A DNA stretch of 62,339 bases from a virus: positions 1 to 62,339 of the IMG/VR virus record IMGVR_UViG_3300045806_000066; one strand, 5' to 3'. The position numbers and the translations under genes are program-made. Shown one piece after another: positions 54,301-62,339 of the stretch (the stretch's first letter is position 1; every line of letters starts with the position of its first letter). Under the pieces are notes generated by a model. The model made no database searches, had not been told where the DNA came from, and saw nothing but the letters and a program-made list of their open reading frames with translations.

Positions 54301-57300
54301 TGTCAGTGCTGCCTTGGCGGCCTTTACGTCCGCCTTGGCCTGGTCTACGCGAGGCTGAATCTCGGCGGGGCTGCGGTAGTTATAGGTTCCGTTCTTCTCG
54401 TTCTCCTGAGCCTCGGCCAGTTGTTCAGTCTTGTACTTCTCATCAGATTGAGCGCGTTCTAGTTTATTGGCCGCATCCGTGAGTGCCTGCTGTACTGCCT
54501 TATCCACCGGAGTCCAGCGGTAGAAGTCGCTGGCCGGGCGCTTCGTCCAAGTACCAGCCTCGGGCCGGGTAGCCCACACGGCTTCCTCGGTGTGCCCATC
54601 CGCGTGAACGATGGCGTGCGCGTCGGCGGTCATTACAAGCTGGCCTTTGTCGTTCCGCAGAACGCGGGGATGCTCGCTCTTGGCCTTCGCCTTGTTGAAT
54701 TCCTTTTCTGCACTTTCGGCAGGGCGGCGCTCGGTGCGCACCTGGGCATCGACGGGATAGTAGAACGTCTTGGCTCCGGTCGTGGGGTCGGACGCCAGCG
54801 TGCGGAACTCCTTGACTGCAAACGAGTCGCCGGGAATCTTCTTGACGCCGGTATCGAGCGTGCCGTCTGCGATGGCCTGTTTCACCACGGCATCAAAGAT
54901 GTTGTAGAAATAGTTGTAGACCGGCTGCTGCAGGTCGGGGTCGAGCGCGAGCAGGCGGTTGAGCAGGCGCGTGACGTTCGTCCGGTCCGCCAGCGGAACC
55001 GTGGTGTTGCCGTCCTTGTCGGTTTTGAGAACGCGGAGCTCCTTCAGGACATCGTAGCCGCTGATTGGCTCGCCGTCGGCTCCCTTGGTTTCCGGTATTG
55101 CCGTTCCCCGCAACAACTGCTGGTAGAACGAATTAGCCGCAGCCTTACCTTGCTCCGTCTCGAAGTTGACCTTCGACATCGCCTCGGTGCCGGTGTTCGT
55201 CTTGGTCTGCCCCTTGGACAGAGCTTCCAGCGATTCCATGCGCTTTGCGATCGACGAGATGAAACGCGATTCGCCGCCGAGATCAGTCTTGAGCAACCCG
55301 TACTCTGGAGCGTTGACCTGGTTGGAGCGATTGAAGCGGCCATTCATCTGCATGGCCTTATCCGCGCTCCAGCCAACCTGCAGGGTGAGGCATAGGCGCC
55401 GCTGCTGGTTTTTGGCTCCCTTGTCGGAGTGAAGCGAGATGCCGGTATCGGCCGCAGAGGACAGAATCGCAACCCGCTTCTTGCCACTCTGGAAGTTCGC
55501 CATTTCGGACTGATTTACCTTGTCCTGGCTGACACCGTTGCCGCCACGATTCACCAGCCGGTTCGTCGCCGGGTCGTACCGCTGCTTGCGCCCGGTCAAC
55601 TCGGCCACCTTTGAGGGGCCACCAAGCTGTTCGATCAGCTCATCCAGCGGGTTACTCGGCATCTTCAACTGGTCGAGCTTCTCCAGCAGTGCCTCGCGCG
55701 CTGCGACGGCGGTAGGGTTCAACACCGGCTGCGAAGTATCGTTGCCATTCTTGTCCTTGACAAATACGGGAACCTTGATCGGCTTGCCGTTGCTGTCGAT
55801 GTCGTCTTTGTACTGTTGCACCGGGTAGTGCTCGGCAACCATATCTTTCAGCATCTTGCCGGGGCCAAAGTCGTAATCCGGCTCCTCGCGTTCCTCACCG
55901 CGATCTTCCGCCGCTACGCGGTCCTTCTCCCGGTTCTGCGCCGCCTCGTTGGTGTTGATGAGGGTGATGCCCACAGACATCGGCTCATGCTTCGTACCAT
56001 CCTCGTCCGTCCATCCCGCCAGCGCCTTCTCTGCTTCGGCCACGGCGGTCGGAATCTTAATCGAAGTCAGCAGGAGATTGAAGAACCGTTGCTGGGTGCT
56101 AAAAAAGGCCGACATTGCGCGGCCCTTCTGCATCCCGCCGCCATTGGTCGTGGTGGCGATAGTTTTCTCCACCGACTCGTAGATGCTGCGCCATGCCGCT
56201 GCAGCCGCTGCATAGACCTGCTTCTGCTCCGGGGTAATGACGTGCTGGATCTCGCGGTACTCCACTCCCTTGAACGTCAACGTGCGGGACACGTATTTAC
56301 CCTGGGCCTTGAGTTCGCGGGCGATCATCTCCATGGCCGACATGCCGCCATGGGAGATTTCTGCGGCAAACTGCGTGAAGCCGCCGGGGAACGGCGTGCC
56401 CGGTCCCCAGAGTCCAAGCCGGTCGAGATACCCGAGGTTCATCACGTCCGTTGCGGCCGTCGCGGAAAGCGAGACGGTGCGCAATCCCGGCATGTTGTCG
56501 AGGAACTTCTTGACCGTCTCTCCCACCTGCGAGGCTTGCTGCCCTTTGGATACCACGGCGTTTTTCAGCGCGTGCGACTCGTCCATGAGCATGTACCCGC
56601 CGTCGCCGCCATCCTCGCCGCGCAGCCATTTATCGAGCTGCATGGCGCGCGTGTTCCCCTTCTTGTCGGCGCTACGGAGAAGCGACCATGTGGTGAACAT
56701 CACACCCTCATGCTCGATAGGCGCGCCGGATGGAATTTTCCCGAGGTCTCGCAGGCTTTTGGCGAGTTGCTTCGCGCCAATGCCTTCCAGGTCGCGGCCA
56801 GCGTCGGCAATCAGGTCTTTAGACTTTGTGACCCATAGCAACCGCTTGCGTCCCTTGTTCCAGTTGTCGAGCAGAATTCCGGCGCCGATGCGGCCCTTGC
56901 CGACACCTGTACCGTCCCCAATCAGCGCACTGGCGCGCGCTCCGCTGGGGAGAATGATGTCGTTCTGCATCCCGGCGATCGAGACGGCTTCGAGTTGCAC
57001 CGCGGAGAGTTTGGCTCCGGCGTAGTTGTCCGATGCCTTACCGACAACGGATTCTGGAAGGCTGGGCTTGTAGGTGAGTGGCGGCATGGGAACCGTCGCC
57101 ATGCTCTTGGTTTCTACGATGGAACCGGGATGTTCGGCTCCCTTGAGGGTGGGCTTGTAGGTGGCGTATGCCGACTCGTCTTCCTGATCGCGCCCGGCTT
57201 CGCGGGTAGCGACTTGCTCTAAGTCGAGACCTCTGACTGCCACTTGTCGCTTACCGTCAGCATTTTCAGGACTTCCTCCAACACTTCCAGCGGCGGCTCT

Positions 57301-60300
57301 TTCATTATTTGCTGGAGCTTCACTTTCTTGTTGAGGTACTGGAAGTTGTTGAGCCCCGTTTGCGGGTCGAGGCGCTGCAACGTCAGGTCGATTTCCTGCT
57401 GGTCGAGCGACGGCTGGTACTTCTCCATCAACGCCTGCGCTTCGTCCGGGTACTCCTCGAACGCCTGTGCTACCTGCGTCTGAATTTGCCGCCACGCTAC
57501 TTCCGGTGGAACCTTGCCGAATCCCAGAGCTACCGCTGCGTCCTGGTCGAGTTTCGTTGGTGACATTGGCTGGCCTCGATTCTTCTACTGGCTTGAGAGC
57601 ATTGTAAGCCTCTTCGAGCGTATCGACGTTCTTAGAAATCGTGGAACCGCTAAAGGATGGGGTTGGACCATCCTTGTCAATTACTATGATGCGCGTAGCA
57701 AACGACGTGCCGTATTTCTGGTACTCCTTGCCGTTCACGCGAATGTTGGCGCGCACATTGTACTGTTGAGCAACCTTAGCGAACCATGCGCCGGATTGCC
57801 CACCATGGAGCGAAGCTCCGCCTTCCGGCTCGTTGGCCTGTCCACCGCCGAGGATGGCTACCAGACGTCCACCCGGCGCGAGGCGCTGCAATGCTTGGTC
57901 TACGTGGTTGTAGCCGTAGACGTTGCTGTTCTTGGCCTCATAGCTCTTGGTGGTGCTGGCCGAGAATGGCGGGTTCATCAGGATAACGGTCGGCTTGATG
58001 GAGTGATCGAGTAGAGCGTTTATCAACTCGCCATCATGCGCGGTCGGCTTATCGAATCCAGCCGCTTCGAGCATCTGCTGGCGCCGGGGTGCAATCTCGT
58101 TGACGTGAACCTCCGCGCCGATGGCTTTCGGCCACACGGCCAGCCCACCATTTCCAGCGGAAGGCTCCAGAACCACATCGGATGGAGTGAGGTTCGCCAC
58201 CTTGGCGGCCACGTAGCTCTCGGTCGGCGGGGTGGAAAACTGCTGATTCTTGATCTGCTCCTCGGTGCGAACACCTTGCGAAGTAAGCCGCGGCATCAGT
58301 TCCCGCAGCTTGGCGAGTCCCTCAATGCCGTCCATCTTCATCAGTTCGTCGCCGTGCTTGAGCAGGTACTTGTTAACGCTTGCCTCCATCGCATCGAACA
58401 AGTCTTTTGGAGTCCAGTCGCCCGAGGTGCGCGAACCGCCAAGGTACTGCTCGCCCAGCTTGTTCAGTTCGGTGACGTTACCCAGCGATTCGCCTGCTTC
58501 GAGCTTGTCGTAGATGGCGTTGATGAGAGCGCGAACCGGCTCCTGCTCCGATTTCGTAACAGGCTCGTCCGGTATACGCTTGACGGTCTCGCCGCGCAGG
58601 TTCTTGATGATTAGGTCGCCAGAAAGCTTCGGGGATTCTTTCTCCTGAATCGGATGTACTTCGATGCCGCCACGAGTCGGCACCAGTGCGGCCTTGGTCG
58701 GCTTCGGCGCTTCCGGCGCACGCTCGGGCGGGTAGGTATAAGGCTTGAGAGACTCGCGCTTCGCCATTACGATCTGGCCGATTCCCTCACCGCGTCCTGT
58801 CACTTTCTCGATACTCACTGAGCCAGTACCATCGAACAGGTTGCGCACGCGCCCGATGCCGGAAGAGAATCCATCCTTCGAGTCGTAGGTTACGAGGTCG
58901 CCATTTTTCAGCGCCTTCGCCTTCTCCCCGGCGGCGCGCAGCTTCGATCCCGGCGTCTCCGGCTTGGTGTCGTCGGCTACGAAATCCCCGGTGTTCTCGC
59001 CTACCTGTTTGGCGCGGTCATCCCAGAACTCTTTGAAATGCGGACTCTTGACGGCGGTAACCGGCAGAACTTGTCCGAGGTGCTTCTGCGACCACTGCTC
59101 GATCGCCTGCTTGGTCTCCCCGGTCGGATCGTCGGCCACACGCGCGGTGAAGATTGTCACCTTGTTCCCGGCGGCGAGTGCCTGCTTGACCTTCTCCACC
59201 ATGGCCGGTACGGGCTCGCCAATCACGGTCTTCCCTTTGAATCCCTCATAATTTGCGAGAGTCCCGTCGAGATCCACTGCGATGGACTTCTTGCCCGCGG
59301 GCGCTTCGGCGTCGGCCGCTTCTGCTGCGATGTCCACTTTCTGCGGCTCAACCTTGGTCAGCTTCGCCGGGTCAGCGACGAGCTTCTTCTTGCCGTCGGG
59401 CAGGATGACGCGCGCCGGGGCAGCCTTGCCTCCGTTGCGCGCCGGGGCTCCTGGGTATTCCACCTGGACCGGCTTGCCGTCCAGCATGGCCGTATCGCCC
59501 TTGGCGAGCGGTTGGCTCCCAGCCTGGGGAGGAACAGGCTGGGGTATCCCGGCGGGAGCGCTACTCACCGCAGCAGCGGGGCCTTCGGAACCCGCGCCGG
59601 CCACTTGTGGATTCTTCGCCTTGTCCACGGCTGCACGCAGCTTCGATCCGGCGGTCTCCGGCGCGCCCTTGAGCTGTACCGGCGTCTCATTTCCGTTGCG
59701 GTCCGTGATCGAGATGGAACTGACGGTGAACTTCTTGCCGTCCGTCACGCTCATGCCGGTGTAGCGGCTGGCCTTGGCCGGGTCAACATACGCCACCGTG
59801 GCGTGCGGCTTGTACTCAGGGAAACTACTGGGTGCAAAGTCGCCGTGCTTCTCGATCTCGGCGTTGATGCGGTGGAGCTCTGGTGCGTTGACGGGCGCGA
59901 TGATCGGCGCGGCACCGTCGCTGTGCTCCGTGGCGGGGAAACTGGCTGTCTTGCCCAGCGTGGCTTCAAACGGTGCTTGCGACTCGATGAACGCCATGAG
60001 CTTCGCGGTGTCGTCGCCCTTTATTCCGTAGCGGACGGTGACGTGTGGATCTTCTTCCAGTCCAGTGGTCTGATCTCCGCCGAATTCGGTCGGCATGAGG
60101 TCTTCTTTGGATATGCGGGCGCGGGCCATCGCCAGTGCTTGACCGGCTTCGCTTTCGTGGGGAATGGCGGCCTGGGTGTTACCGTGCTTGTACTTGGTCG
60201 ACGTCTCGGCTTTGGGCGCTGGCGTGGATACGGTCAGTAACTCAGCCGTACTCCCATTGCCCTTCGCGTGCTCGTCGGCGATCTGCTGCTTGATCCGCGC

Positions 60301-62289
60301 CGCCTCGGCGGTATCGCCGCGCTGTTCGGCCGCCTTCTGGTCAGTGTAGAGTCCCTCGGTGCTCTCAATCTTGGCAATGTCCTCTTTGGTGCCAACCTGC
60401 GTCTCCGCAATCCGGTTGGCGTCACCTTCCTGCCCGATGGGACTCTTGAGCTGGGTCACGTCCACGCCGGGCGCTTCGATCTTGCTCTCCACGGTGCCGG
60501 GGAACTGCACTTTGATGTTCTCGGCTACCTGCTTGGCCTGCTCGGGAGTCTCCGCCGACGCGCGCGCCCCCAGCACATCCTGCGGGGTCTCGCCATTGCG
60601 CGTCTCCTTGGACTTCATGCTAGCGGGAGTTTTGACACGCGAGCCTTCGAGTTCTCCGCCCGCCGCTTGCGCCGCCTGGGTGACAGCCTGCTCGAACTCC
60701 GGCTTCTGTTCCTTGGCCGACTCGCGCAGGTCCGCGTGGTCGGTGCTGCCCTGGATGGGCTCGACGGTTGCGGCGGCATCGGATGGCGGCATCTCGTGAC
60801 CGCTGTACGTCCGCACCGTAGGATCATTGAGCAATCCGGCTGACTTCGCTTCTGGCGTGCGCGGGATCTCAACACCGATCTTCGTGCCGCCAATCTTCAC
60901 GCCTCCACGGTAAGCTTCTGGCGTGCGAGCGACAGCACCTTGCACTTTGTTATCAAACGCCGATGCTCCGAAACCGATTACATCGCCCGTCTTTGGGTCG
61001 CGTAGAGAGACCAATTTCCCGCCGACGAACGCCGGAATCCAGAAAGCCGCCGAACGGATATTGTCTTCCGTCTCCTTGCTCGCACCAGCGGCATGGGCCA
61101 AGTGTCCGGCTGCTTCACTCGAAACAGCGCCCGCCCCGAAACCTTTGGCGAGTCCTACGGGGTTCTCCACCGCGTCAATGCCGATGAACGGCTGAGCGAT
61201 GTCGCCCACGCCAGCCAGTGCCTTGGCTACGCCAGCACCACGGCTGCCACCTTCGCCGGTAATGGCCTGTGCGGTGCCCGAGGCAGTAGTGCCAACGCCG
61301 GGGAATACAGCGTTCCCCACCGCTTCTCCTGGGTTCTCCAGTGCGTACTTTTTCCATGCGTCGGCTTGGCGCGATATTTCTTCATAGCTCAGATGGGAGG
61401 TAAGCCGCCCTTCCTTCTCGCCTTCACCAGTGATTACCTGATCGAGCATCCGGGTATCTGGCTCAACCTGCACGTTCGGCTGCGCTGGTCCGGCCAAGCG
61501 TACCGGCTGGGCTGCTGGCGGCGGACGCACACCATCACTTCCCAGCGGGCCGGGCTCGTATTGAGTGGCTGCCCGATAGTTTGCCAGTTCGGCATTGTAG
61601 GCTTGCGAGGCGGCCCGGCTAGGAGCACTGGCGGCCAGCTTGGAGTACCCGGCGTGAACCGTTTGCGCGAGCTGGTTGCGGTGGTCAACCTGAGCATTGA
61701 ACGCATCGAGAGCCGATTGGTTCGTAGAGTCGAGCGTCTTCCGCTGCGCATCGAGGTCAGCGTCAATCTTCGCGATGGAATCACCCAGCGCCTTGAGTCC
61801 TACGGCTTGCTGGTTCTGCTGCTGGATGGCGGCATTTTGCTGCTGCACTGCCGGGGCCAGCTTTGCGAGCTTCTGGTCTGCGATCTGCGCGCGCTGTGGG
61901 GCCAATGTCAGGTTCGACATGGACTGCTGCTGTTCGGCGTGGGTCGGCTGACGGAACGGGGTAAGAGCATCCTCTTTGCCGGATTGCGTCACACTCTGCT
62001 GAAATGCCTGCTCACCCTGAGACAGCGGCTTGGGTGGGGCTGACATAAGCGGCGCGAGCGGGGTGCTCGCCTGTTTCGGAGCAAGCTGTGGCATCGTGGC
62101 GCGGTCAATTTGCGCGGACGCATCGCTCTTGGACATAACTGCGGGTTGCGGTGCGGCTGGCTGTGGCGCTGGGGGAACTTGCGCGAGTGGCTGTGCCTTG
62201 CTGAAATCGAGCGTAACTCCGCTATCGGGCTGGCTCGCTTCAATCGGTTGCGCCTTGGAGAAGTCCAGAGTTACCGTGCCGTCAGCCAT
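51310..62289 (-). CDS. Giant polyvalent protein: 2H phosphoesterase, HAD phosphatase, methyltransferase and Strawberry-notch helicase (3659 aa)
   Basis: Domains in order: an Ala/Gln-rich N-terminal region with two copies of VTLDFSKAQP (1-400). Then a 2H phosphoesterase with HVTV and HATV near 748 and 829, and a HAD-type phosphatase with DLDGT near 1006 and TIFTAR after it. Then an adenine-methyltransferase fold with EPSAGNGG near 1376 and NPPF near 1439. Then a Strawberry-notch/DarB-like SF2 helicase with GDGTGVGKGR near 1793, DESH near 1901, SATAATD, and GRFNRSNQV near 2318. The last third is helical, with a hydrophobic stretch near 3480-3510. Phage P1 DarB pairs methyltransferase and helicase and is packaged and ejected to protect DNA from restriction; the same role is inferred here. 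Its start overlaps the 519-aa gene stop across the contig junction and its stop overlaps terL. Confidence 0.9.
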   Translation of the reverse strand: MADGTVTLDFSKAQPIEASQPDSGVTLDFSKAQPLAQVPPAPQPAAPQPAVMSKSDASAQIDRATMPQLAPKQASTPLAPLMSAPPKPLSQGEQAFQQSVTQSGKEDALTPFRQPTHAEQQQSMSNLTLAPQRAQIADQKLAKLAPAVQQQNAAIQQQNQQAVGLKALGDSIAKIDADLDAQRKTLDSTNQSALDAFNAQVDHRNQLAQTVHAGYSKLAASAPSRAASQAYNAELANYRAATQYEPGPLGSDGVRPPPAAQPVRLAGPAQPNVQVEPDTRMLDQVITGEGEKEGRLTSHLSYEEISRQADAWKKYALENPGEAVGNAVFPGVGTTASGTAQAITGEGGSRGAGVAKALAGVGDIAQPFIGIDAVENPVGLAKGFGAGAVSSEAAGHLAHAAGASKETEDNIRSAAFWIPAFVGGKLVSLRDPKTGDVIGFGASAFDNKVQGAVARTPEAYRGGVKIGGTKIGVEIPRTPEAKSAGLLNDPTVRTYSGHEMPPSDAAATVEPIQGSTDHADLRESAKEQKPEFEQAVTQAAQAAGGELEGSRVKTPASMKSKETRNGETPQDVLGARASAETPEQAKQVAENIKVQFPGTVESKIEAPGVDVTQLKSPIGQEGDANRIAETQVGTKEDIAKIESTEGLYTDQKAAEQRGDTAEAARIKQQIADEHAKGNGSTAELLTVSTPAPKAETSTKYKHGNTQAAIPHESEAGQALAMARARISKEDLMPTEFGGDQTTGLEEDPHVTVRYGIKGDDTAKLMAFIESQAPFEATLGKTASFPATEHSDGAAPIIAPVNAPELHRINAEIEKHGDFAPSSFPEYKPHATVAYVDPAKASRYTGMSVTDGKKFTVSSISITDRNGNETPVQLKGAPETAGSKLRAAVDKAKNPQVAGAGSEGPAAAVSSAPAGIPQPVPPQAGSQPLAKGDTAMLDGKPVQVEYPGAPARNGGKAAPARVILPDGKKKLVADPAKLTKVEPQKVDIAAEAADAEAPAGKKSIAVDLDGTLANYEGFKGKTVIGEPVPAMVEKVKQALAAGNKVTIFTARVADDPTGETKQAIEQWSQKHLGQVLPVTAVKSPHFKEFWDDRAKQVGENTGDFVADDTKPETPGSKLRAAGEKAKALKNGDLVTYDSKDGFSSGIGRVRNLFDGTGSVSIEKVTGRGEGIGQIVMAKRESLKPYTYPPERAPEAPKPTKAALVPTRGGIEVHPIQEKESPKLSGDLIIKNLRGETVKRIPDEPVTKSEQEPVRALINAIYDKLEAGESLGNVTELNKLGEQYLGGSRTSGDWTPKDLFDAMEASVNKYLLKHGDELMKMDGIEGLAKLRELMPRLTSQGVRTEEQIKNQQFSTPPTESYVAAKVANLTPSDVVLEPSAGNGGLAVWPKAIGAEVHVNEIAPRRQQMLEAAGFDKPTAHDGELINALLDHSIKPTVILMNPPFSASTTKSYEAKNSNVYGYNHVDQALQRLAPGGRLVAILGGGQANEPEGGASLHGGQSGAWFAKVAQQYNVRANIRVNGKEYQKYGTSFATRIIVIDKDGPTPSFSGSTISKNVDTLEEAYNALKPVEESRPANVTNETRPGRSGSSGIRQGSTGSSVAANSDAGSTGVRGVPGRSAGVDGEVPAVARPAGNRPDVAAPRPANGAQQLPVPQQESEAPANNERAAAGSVGGSPENADGKRQVAVRGLDLEQVATREAGRDQEDESAYATYKPTLKGAEHPGSIVETKSMATVPMPPLTYKPSLPESVVGKASDNYAGAKLSAVQLEAVSIAGMQNDIILPSGARASALIGDGTGVGKGRIGAGILLDNWNKGRKRLLWVTKSKDLIADAGRDLEGIGAKQLAKSLRDLGKIPSGAPIEHEGVMFTTWSLLRSADKKGNTRAMQLDKWLRGEDGGDGGYMLMDESHALKNAVVSKGQQASQVGETVKKFLDNMPGLRTVSLSATAATDVMNLGYLDRLGLWGPGTPFPGGFTQFAAEISHGGMSAMEMIARELKAQGKYVSRTLTFKGVEYREIQHVITPEQKQVYAAAAAAWRSIYESVEKTIATTTNGGGMQKGRAMSAFFSTQQRFFNLLLTSIKIPTAVAEAEKALAGWTDEDGTKHEPMSVGITLINTNEAAQNREKDRVAAEDRGEEREEPDYDFGPGKMLKDMVAEHYPVQQYKDDIDSNGKPIKVPVFVKDKNGNDTSQPVLNPTAVAAREALLEKLDQLKMPSNPLDELIEQLGGPSKVAELTGRKQRYDPATNRLVNRGGNGVSQDKVNQSEMANFQSGKKRVAILSSAADTGISLHSDKGAKNQQRRLCLTLQVGWSADKAMQMNGRFNRSNQVNAPEYGLLKTDLGGESRFISSIAKRMESLEALSKGQTKTNTGTEAMSKVNFETEQGKAAANSFYQQLLRGTAIPETKGADGEPISGYDVLKELRVLKTDKDGNTTVPLADRTNVTRLLNRLLALDPDLQQPVYNYFYNIFDAVVKQAIADGTLDTGVKKIPGDSFAVKEFRTLASDPTTGAKTFYYPVDAQVRTERRPAESAEKEFNKAKAKSEHPRVLRNDKGQLVMTADAHAIVHADGHTEEAVWATRPEAGTWTKRPASDFYRWTPVDKAVQQALTDAANKLERAQSDEKYKTEQLAEAQENEKNGTYNYRSPAEIQPRVDQAKADVKAAKAALTAANAAARKSHPFDLIRDEWQKQYEAAPTHTTTAHHLIGGAVMRYWNAIREASGARMEVYSTVDEKTGQRVVGIDIPTSKIKGLLDRISGGSSTIDARQILEDVLKNGSQYELEGGVKVSRGRVAGTNVVKFVTANPAVQNDLKSKGVLYERGVQPIYYLPTDTSFGGDQVKAHDILEKILKQYPAKVDTGSADQTAPDRSGESGFARGSLLTSPVTVPIELAIRAAKAVKAGNNAYDEMMDGFIQKAGLGRAHHQVEAVDPQAAADLREIDAAPQAYRFEGEAIGKKITAGMTREQERGLVLMADEASRENLEANHPEEFEQFSNDPLIQKALEAYEPIQDEMREDRRAHGDAIIEESFLHRVYPKDIEGIGSPDGKRKAPKGSGGDDTVTTQKLNNKGRIASAEYFYEHGLHEFGPSFVPGYVSTKLKLVEDKAAAHVMAKATLVSPGDEHPDSIVYDGKVFYSPEAARQIREAVKAGTAPDDLPGTIREYGEFQNTSPEKRAAAAESTRDRLAKAVIAAHERASGTKLTEDDMDALLGMAHARPAQEPIYLAPKEVTDAFNGGYKHVIRPWVKAAGELMEPITGMVRGQLISMGFGASHIKNILRRVMLHRPMGQLDPRAYADAWNVLFDKELKRRGISGVDDPAFKALLRHNGISVQGIENFKTLIESNTDANVVERTWNLIKAAAKEQADYTTKTFPQRLRQAMNSRDDQGQIRSLPFRAAMTASTAIGSGVQAIGLQGLKFIGHHNIFKPGGPDNSARLWMYGMIRTEHPEATDDMIANQVNEELGRYARGSWTDMQHDMAPFMTFPGWGYSSVAYALKHPLKATICAALLTLLANKVIHALGKNKRKDSTDLQHVHIGNSSVTDNLFRERLANAEMGTALRFGASKLLGHSNKKAWEDAQIGIPSDAGAFVGEANPLISTPVEMWANKDMQDGKRIFGKGKSGEGVGTYAGRKLFPIVSSTVGTSSPTNKQPAWAALLRNLGTSVSKQKH

Positions 62290-62339
62290 TATTGCGCCAG
62301 TCCAAGATTGCTTTTGCCGTCGCTCCAGTAAAGTTTCCC
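62213..62339. repeat. 127-bp direct terminal repeat, right copy
   Basis: Exact copy of the first 127 bases. Joining the two copies restores the TAATG overlap between the 519-aa gene and the giant polyvalent gene, which supports circular closure. Confidence 0.95.

Overview
The window is the genome of a tailed double-stranded DNA phage (Caudoviricetes), probably complete and circularly assembled. Its first 127 bases are repeated exactly as its last 127 bases. This is the usual mark of a circular contig cut at an arbitrary point, so the unit genome is about 62,212 bp. The cut falls at a TAATG stop-start overlap joining the 519-aa gene (77..1636) to a 10.98-kb gene (51310..62289), so one operon runs through the ends. 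There is an HK97-type capsid, a P22/T7-like portal, adaptor and nozzle-like set, and no sheath, tape measure or tail-tube gene. I therefore infer a short-tailed (podovirus-like) virion. I see no integrase, DNA polymerase or RNA polymerase.

Layout. (1) A long leftward late operon starts near 28.5 kb. It holds a ladder of tiny overlapping cysteine-rich genes, an HNH nuclease, the small terminase, a block of fibre and appendage genes with Sec signal peptides (16.8-24.6 kb), portal, scaffold and major capsid protein. It continues with adaptor-like and nozzle-like tail genes, a tRNA-like element and internal virion candidates. It then crosses the contig junction into the 3659-aa polyvalent protein (2H phosphoesterase, HAD phosphatase, DNA methyltransferase and Strawberry-notch/DarB-like helicase), the large terminase, a holin candidate and a lambda-R-type endolysin, and ends at a bidirectional terminator near 47.2 kb. 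(2) A rightward early block (28.85-33.5 kb) behind a clear sigma70-type promoter carries small genes, many overlapping. They include an alanine-rich protein built on a 12-bp minisatellite and a truncated IS1595-type transposase. (3) A leftward replication and recombination operon (45.8 to 33.8 kb) carries an RHH repressor candidate, a coiled-coil protein, a YqaJ exonuclease, a likely annealing protein, an ASCH-domain protein, a Fis-like HTH, a replication initiator, DnaB helicase, a PD-(D/E)XK-like protein, RusA resolvase and a PAPS-reductase-like protein. (4) A short rightward block (45.9-47.15 kb) is divergent from block 3.

Host. The sequence is GC-rich and Shine-Dalgarno sites are strong. 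The exported fibre proteins carry signal peptides ending in A-Q and a C-terminal style that I associate with Acidobacteriota secreted proteins. A soil acidobacterial host is therefore my best guess, but it is an inference.

How the parts work together. The phage appears to use host RNA and DNA polymerases. It loads its own DnaB through an initiator whose gene carries an iteron-like array, recombines with an exonuclease plus annealing-protein pair, and packages with a terminase and HNH nuclease. It probably ejects the giant polyvalent protein to protect incoming DNA. The most unusual parts are the run of six consecutive exported fibre-like proteins, the giant fusion protein, terminator-like hairpins placed directly against Shine-Dalgarno sites of late genes, a switch-like leader before the ASCH gene, and an apparently frameshifted gene on the opposite strand inside the late operon.
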